Shown here: one piece after another, positions 32,667-36,833 of the stretch | How the letters are laid out: every line of letters starts with the position of its first letter | How positions within the stretch are numbered: position 1 is the stretch's first letter | Origin: Burkholderia sp. E7m39 | Lineage (GTDB): Bacteria; Pseudomonadota; Gammaproteobacteria; Burkholderiales; Burkholderiaceae | Reading direction: 5' to 3' | Assembly (NCBI GenBank): GCA_001319865.1 | Contig: BBSL01000207.1 | Coordinates: 1-36,833 of the forward strand | Length of the DNA stretch: 36,833 bases | Notes under the pieces: generated by a model | Told to the model about the DNA's origin: nothing | The model's database searches: none | The model's input: the letters and a program-made list of their open reading frames with translations, nothing else | Made by a program: the position numbers and the translations under genes

Positions 32667-35408
32667 ATGACCGTGCCCAACGACCGCCATCTCCCTTCTC
32701 GCGACGCCAGCCAGCTTCTGCAGCGGCTCAATCCATACTGCGCGAACGCGCTTGAGGCCGCCGCAAGCCTGTGCCAGGGACGACTCTCGGACGAGATCAC
32801 GGTCGAGCATTGGCTGCTCAAGCTGATCGAGGCCGGGGACGGCGATATCCCCGCCATCATGAACCACTATGATCTGAACGTCGATGCCGTGTGGGATGCG
32901 CTGCTCAAGGCGATCGAGCACACGCCCCGCAACCTGCGCGGGCGTCCCAGCCTTTCGCCGCAACTCGCTGTCGTCCTTCAGGACGCGTGGTGTCATGCAT
33001 CGACGCGCGACGTTTCTGAGACACCGGTCATCCGGTCAGGCAACGTCCTGCAGGCCATCGTTGAGGCGCCACACGTCCTGCGTGCGACCAACGCCTGGCA
33101 GCTGCTGTCGGCCAGCACGGCGCAGATCGAACGCCTGCTGCCACGCCTCGGGCAGCGAACGTGCGAAAACCAGCAGGAAGAACCGGAAGCCCGGCCAGAA
33201 CGAATGGCCGCCGCGACGGGAACCGCTGCCGCTGAAGGCACCCCAGAAGGAAAAACGACACAGGCAGTCAAGCGAAATGTGGAAGGCGAAGCGCTCGCCC
33301 GTTTCGCGATCGATATCACGACCAAGGCACGTGAAGGCAAGATTGACCCGGTGTTCGGACGCGATCGCGAAATCCAGCAGATGGTCGACGTGCTTGCACG
33401 CCGTCGCAAGAACAATCCGATTCTCGTGGGCGAACCGGGTGTCGGCAAGACCGCACTCGTGGAAGGCCTGGCGCTTCGCGTGGCCGAAGGAACGGTTCCG
33501 AACGTGATCCGCGATGTGCGCATTCTTACGCTCGACTTGGGTCTTCTGCAGGCGGGCGCGGGCGTGAAGGGTGAATTCGAACAGCGCCTGAAGAATGTGA
33601 TCGACGAAGTGCAGGCATCGGCCGAGCCGATCCTCCTTTTCATCGATGAGGCGCACACCCTGATCGGCGCGGGCAACGCCGCCGGCGGCGCCGATGCGGC
33701 CAACCTGCTCAAGCCGGCACTCGCGCGCGGCGAGCTGCGCACGATTGCGGCTACCACGTGGTCGGAATACAAGGAATACTTCGAGCGCGACGCCGCGCTG
33801 GAGCGCCGTTTCCAGATGATCAAGGTCGAGGAGCCCGACGACGACGCGGCGTGCCTCATGCTGCGCGGGCTCAAGGACCGCTATGCCAGGTATCACAACG
33901 TGCACATTCGCGATGAAGCGCTGGTTGCCGCGGTCAAGCTGGCGCGCCGTTACATCCCGGCACGACAGCTGCCGGACAAGGCCGTCGACCTGATCGATAC
34001 GGCAGCCGCGCGCGTGCGCATGGGCCTCGAATCGGCCCCGGCGGAACTGCAGCGCGAGCGCGCGGCGGTCGCTGCCATCGAACTGGAGCTCACCACGATT
34101 GAGGAAGACGTGCGTGCCGGCATTGGCGACGTGGAAGGGCGTCGTGCCGAGCTCGAAATGGCTCTTTCTGACGCGCAGGGCAGAATGGAGACGCTGCAGC
34201 AACGATACGGACAGGAACTCGCCCTTGTCCAGGCCGTGCTCCAGCAGCGTGATGTCCAGGTGGTCAACGCAGCCGGCGATGTCACCGCACTGGCGAAAAC
34301 ACGTGAAGCGCTCGCGCAGGCCCAGGGCAAGGCCCCGCTGATCTTCGCCGATGTGGACGCCCAGGCGATCGCGCGTGTGGTCGCCGAGTGGACTGGTGTA
34401 CCAGTCGGCAACCTGCTTGAGGACGAACTCCAGGGACTGCTCATGCTTGAGACCGAACTCGCCAGGCGCGTGGTCGCACAGGACGAGGCGCTGGCCGCCC
34501 TTGCAGAAAGCCTGCGTACGGCCAAGGCGGGTCTAAAGAACGAGCACGCGCCGCTCGGCGCATTCCTGCTCGCGGGCCCGTCCGGCGTCGGGAAAACAGA
34601 GACCGCACTGGCGCTCGCCGATCAGCTTTTCGGAGGCGAGGCGGCGCTCACCACGATCAACATGTCGGAGTATCAGGAATCGCACACAGTATCGCAGCTC
34701 AAGGGTTCCCCGCCGGGCTACGTTGGCTATGGCCGCGGCGGCATCCTGACCGAGGCGGTGCGTCAGCGCCCATACAGCGTCATCCTGCTCGACGAGATCG
34801 AAAAGGCGCATCGCGACGTACTCGACATTTTCTACCAGGTGTTCGACCGGGGCGCGATGCGCGATGGCGAAGGTCGTGAGATTGACTTCCGCAACTGCGT
34901 GATCCTGATGACGTCCAATCTGGGGAGCGCCCAGATCGACGACGCCATGACGGACAACCCGGCGATCGCGCAGGCAGCACTCCTCGAGGCGATCCATCCG
35001 CAGCTTGTGGCGCATTTCCAGCTCGCCCTCCTCGCGCGCTTCCAGACGCTGGTGTACCGGCCGCTAGATGCGGCTGCCCTCGCTGATATTGTGCGACTGA
35101 AGCTTGGAAAGGTCGCCGAGCGCCTGCGCCGGCAGCATGATGTCGAGCTGGTCTGCGACGACTCACTCATCAGTGCGATGGCCGAACTCTGCCTCGCGCG
35201 CGAGTCCGGCGCGCGCAATGTAGACGCGTTCTTGAACCAGCGCATCCTGCCCAGGGTCTCGCGTGAGCTGCTCACACGCATGGCAAGCGGCGCGGCGCCA
35301 GCGAGGATTGCCTTGTCCAGCTCGCCTGACGGCAATCTCACGATCAACTTCATGGACCGCGGTGACACGCGTGCGAAAGTGCCGGCTCCTGAGTTGCCGG
35401 TTGACTGA
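32667..35408 (+). CDS. clpV: ClpV (TssH), AAA+ ATPase that recycles the sheath
   Basis: ClpV disassembles contracted TssB-TssC sheaths. The protein is 913 residues from the ATG at 32667, the first start before the ClpV N-domain (SQLLQRLNPYCANALEAAAS). The first AAA+ module has Walker A GEPGVGKT (255-262) and Walker B LLFIDEAH (323-330). A coiled middle domain follows. The second module has Walker A GPSGVGKT (637-644) and Walker B VILLDEIEKAH. All ATPase motifs are intact. It is 175 bp after hcp with terminators between, so it may be partly shielded from hcp transcription. The ribosome binding site is weak. Confidence 0.96.
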   Translation: MTVPNDRHLPSRDASQLLQRLNPYCANALEAAASLCQGRLSDEITVEHWLLKLIEAGDGDIPAIMNHYDLNVDAVWDALLKAIEHTPRNLRGRPSLSPQLAVVLQDAWCHASTRDVSETPVIRSGNVLQAIVEAPHVLRATNAWQLLSASTAQIERLLPRLGQRTCENQQEEPEARPERMAAATGTAAAEGTPEGKTTQAVKRNVEGEALARFAIDITTKAREGKIDPVFGRDREIQQMVDVLARRRKNNPILVGEPGVGKTALVEGLALRVAEGTVPNVIRDVRILTLDLGLLQAGAGVKGEFEQRLKNVIDEVQASAEPILLFIDEAHTLIGAGNAAGGADAANLLKPALARGELRTIAATTWSEYKEYFERDAALERRFQMIKVEEPDDDAACLMLRGLKDRYARYHNVHIRDEALVAAVKLARRYIPARQLPDKAVDLIDTAAARVRMGLESAPAELQRERAAVAAIELELTTIEEDVRAGIGDVEGRRAELEMALSDAQGRMETLQQRYGQELALVQAVLQQRDVQVVNAAGDVTALAKTREALAQAQGKAPLIFADVDAQAIARVVAEWTGVPVGNLLEDELQGLLMLETELARRVVAQDEALAALAESLRTAKAGLKNEHAPLGAFLLAGPSGVGKTETALALADQLFGGEAALTTINMSEYQESHTVSQLKGSPPGYVGYGRGGILTEAVRQRPYSVILLDEIEKAHRDVLDIFYQVFDRGAMRDGEGREIDFRNCVILMTSNLGSAQIDDAMTDNPAIAQAALLEAIHPQLVAHFQLALLARFQTLVYRPLDAAALADIVRLKLGKVAERLRRQHDVELVCDDSLISAMAELCLARESGARNVDAFLNQRILPRVSRELLTRMASGAAPARIALSSSPDGNLTINFMDRGDTRAKVPAPELPVD

Positions 35409-35421
35409 ATGGGGGATCGAC

Positions 35422-35654
35422 ATGTCCGCAGGACCCGCCTTTTACGACATGATGCTCGGCCAGATTAACGGTGAGCCGCTCGGCAACCAGGAAGCCAATA
35501 CACTGGCCTGAGCGTTCAGGCCAACATCCGGCGGATCCTCAACACGCGTGCAGGCGCGCTCAAGCAAGTGCCGGACTATGGGCTGCCCGACCTCTCCGAG
35601 ATATACCGGAATCTGTTCGCAATACGCCGCGACACGGCAAGCATTGCTGCCTGA
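35422..35654 (+). pseudogene. tssE: Decayed second tssE copy after clpV
   Basis: The frame starts MSAGPAFYDMMLGQINGEPL after a GGGGGA site and stops after 29 codons at 35509-35511. In another frame the sequence continues as LSVQANIRRILNTRAGALKQ, then VPDYGLPDLSEIYRNL. This matches the TssE at 22685 (VRDNIERILNSRRGSLAHLP, FGLDDLSEIYRHL). Homology stops at about 35617 and the frame ends at 35654, so the gene has both a frameshift near 35505 and a lost 3' half. It once followed clpV in the same operon. Confidence 0.85.
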
Positions 35655-35729
35655 AGAGCGGGCCGCTCCGCATTCGGCACACTGAATCTGATACTAGAAG
35701 CATGAACCTGCAATTACGCTATTTCATGA

Positions 35730-35798
35730 TGTCGGAGTTCACAATCAATGCTAGCCGTGCCCAAAGGAGTGCTAGCAAAGTTCACTAATACTGCTAGC
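35730..35798. repeat. Transposon end with three TGCTAGC repeats
   Basis: TGTCGGAGTTC starts at 35730. TGCTAGC occurs at 35749-35755, 35770-35776 and 35792-35798, spaced 21 and 22 bp apart. Two copies share a longer match (AGTTCAC before them). A TGTCG start and evenly spaced subterminal repeats are the layout of transposase-binding ends of Tni/Tn7-type transposons. The adjacent tniQ-like gene ends inside the third repeat. Confidence 0.6.
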
Positions 35799-36306
35799 GT
35801 AGTGTTTTGCTCAGCCTAAGCGGTGGGCATCGATAACGTGATATCGCCCGCAGCGCAGCGTCGAAATTGGGAGCTCTGGCGAAAATCGATTGCGGAACAG
35901 TTTCGAGCAGGCTGTGGTGCACCCCGCAGTAGTCGGCTGACGGATCGAGCCACTCCCTCTTCCACCGTGATGCAGTGACATCGGCGTCGTTCAGAACAAG
36001 ACATCTGAAGCAATACACCATGTACTTCTGGTCAAAGACCCACTCACGCGGCGTCTGGATCATGTCCAGAATGCCGTCATTGAGCCGCGCCACGCGAGAT
36101 AGACGGCTGAGGGTTGGGGATGGAACTGGGGGAAAGAGGATCCAGCCGGCTTTGGTCAGGCCAGGCATCGCCAGGCCTGTGCCCGATTCCCAGATCAAGT
36201 CTACGCTCGCCTGACACCGCGCCGCGATTCGACCCAACCAGCTGTCAAACGCCTCTTCCAGGAAGGGGCGAAGTGCGATGGGCCACGGCCTGCGGGTGTC
36301 AGACAT
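35794..36306 (-). CDS. tniQ: TniQ-family transposition protein, possibly truncated
   Basis: This 170-residue protein starts at the ATG at 36306, overlapping the tniB-like stop. The N-terminal pattern PIALRPFLEEAFDSWLGRIA and the later CFRC ... CGVHH zinc-binding set with WKREWLDP between them are typical of TniQ. TniQ helps choose the target site in Tni and Tn7-like transposition. Known TniQ proteins are mostly longer, so this copy is probably a short or cut form. No tniA transposase is present in the window, so the unit is not mobile by itself. Confidence 0.65.
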   Translation of the reverse strand: MSDTRRPWPIALRPFLEEAFDSWLGRIAARCQASVDLIWESGTGLAMPGLTKAGWILFPPVPSPTLSRLSRVARLNDGILDMIQTPREWVFDQKYMVYCFRCLVLNDADVTASRWKREWLDPSADYCGVHHSLLETVPQSIFARAPNFDAALRAISRYRCPPLRLSKTLR

Positions 36307-36553
36307 GTGCGCGGGCAACTTGCTCAATGTGAGCGATATCGATGCACTCGTCATCGTTCCTGATCGCCAACTCTGCTGCATCGTTGAGGATCGTAGATAT
36401 GGCGCCAGTCAGCCCTCCGCTTATCTCGAGAACGAGCTGGACAATCTCACGTCGCGACAGATTCGATGGTTTCCGTAAAGGCAAGACTTTCTCGAACGCG
36501 GCCATGAGCCTGCGAAGACTTTCGCTTTTGCCGGTCTCAACCGCGATGTCCCA
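36299..36553 (-). pseudogene. tniB: C-terminal fragment of a TniB-type transposition ATPase
   Basis: The minus strand reads MAAFEKVLPLRKPSNLSRRE, then IVQLVLEISGGLTGAISTIL and NDAAELAIRNDDECIDIAHI, to a TGA at 36299. This is the C-terminal end of TniB (the AAA+ partner of the transposase). The frame continues upstream without a start to about 36553, where it meets IS21-type DNA. The Walker motifs lie in the missing part. The order tniB then tniQ, with overlapping ends, is the normal Tni order. Confidence 0.65.
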
Positions 36554-36698
36554 GGAGGCTGTTTCCCTGGTGACGCAGAATCTCGATTTTCATGTACTCC
36601 TCGTAGCTGATCACGGGCCGCCCAAAAGGAGCAACCCTACAACGAGGCGTATCAATTCCTAACTGCGTTGCCGTACCAATTTACAACTGCGCGCAACA
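36554..36698 (-). mobile_element. istA: IS21-type insertion sequence end with the start of istA
   Basis: The left end starts TGTTGCGC at 36698. GCAGTTGTAAATTGGTA (36690-36674) and GCAGTTAGGAATTGATA (36666-36650) are 13/17 identical and resemble the repeated transposase sites at IS21-family ends. A GTG at 36614 opens a frame reading VISYEEYMKIEILRHQGNSL, like the N-terminus of IstA (helix-turn-helix). At about 36553 this is joined to the tniB fragment. At 36698/36699 it abuts the tssF fragment. Confidence 0.55.
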
Positions 36699-36833
36699 CA
36701 GGATTTCCGCGTCGAGCAGCGACAGATAGTTGGGCGCCAGATGCGAGAGGACGCGCCACTGGAAACGATCGCCCGTGGGCGGATACACCGGGGAAGTCGG
36801 CGCGGTCAGATTGCGCACCGACGCGATGTTCGT
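36699..36833 (-). pseudogene. tssF: Part of a second tssF gene, cut at 36699 and continuing beyond the window
   Basis: The minus strand reads TNIASVRNLTAPTSPVYPPT, then GDRFQWRVLSHLAPNYLSLL and DAEIL, where homology ends abruptly. The intact TssF has TNIGAVRNLTAPTLPVYPPT and RYQWRILSHLAPNYLSLLDA. By eye, 53 of 60 bases (36701-36760 against 5876-5935) agree. The upstream part lies outside the window, and the 3' part is replaced by the IS21 end. Confidence 0.85.

Noticed and set aside
35749..35798. Short CRISPR-like array (three TGCTAGC repeats)
   Set aside because: The repeats are only 7 bp with 14-15 bp between them and lie at a transposon end next to tniQ. They fit transposase-binding sites.

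Overview
The window is almost entirely a complete type VI secretion system (T6SS) locus. The high GC content outside a few AT-rich patches, and the overall resemblance of the proteins, suggest a beta-proteobacterium of the Burkholderia/Paraburkholderia/Caballeronia group. This placement is by recognition, not by a search. No tRNA, rRNA or CRISPR array was seen.

Layout. (1) 56-12412, minus strand: one long operon running right to left. It holds a 76-aa unknown, a 385-aa membrane protein coupled to tssM, then tssM, tssF, tssG, tssJ, an exported 459-aa unknown and a frameshifted Sel1-repeat gene. (2) 12413-13123: an AT-rich gap with a possible promoter and a 151-bp MITE-like element. (3) 13124-18947, minus: immunity candidate, 980-aa cell-wall-degrading effector and vgrG. 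(4) 19209-23996, plus: a second tssC paralogue, tssK, tssL, tssE, PAAR and an exported 147-aa protein, followed by scars of a lost PAAR module. (5) 24322-28922, minus: 79-aa unknown, tssB, tssC, a strong terminator, tssA and a zinc-ribbon (DUF746-like) protein. (6) 29406-35408, plus: a second DotU-type tssL, an IcmF-like/OmpA fusion, hcp, a terminator and clpV. (7) 35422-36833: a decayed tssE copy, a TniQ/TniB transposon remnant, an IS21-type end, and the start of a second tssF copy that runs off the window.

How the parts fit. TssJ-TssL-TssM form the membrane complex, TssE-F-G-K the baseplate, Hcp the inner tube and TssB-TssC the contractile sheath. TssA organises assembly, ClpV recycles the sheath, and VgrG plus PAAR form the tip. 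The effector next to vgrG has an M23-like fold and a C-terminal lysozyme-like domain. The exported protein downstream is the expected periplasmic immunity protein.

The most unusual points are: a second envelope module (DotU plus an IcmF N-terminal half fused to an OmpA peptidoglycan-binding domain); a second TssC with a different, shorter N-terminus and no TssB partner; intrinsic terminators placed directly after the bulk components (TssB-TssC and Hcp) and before low-copy ones; and a mosaic right edge showing that a duplicate T6SS set has been eroded by transposons.
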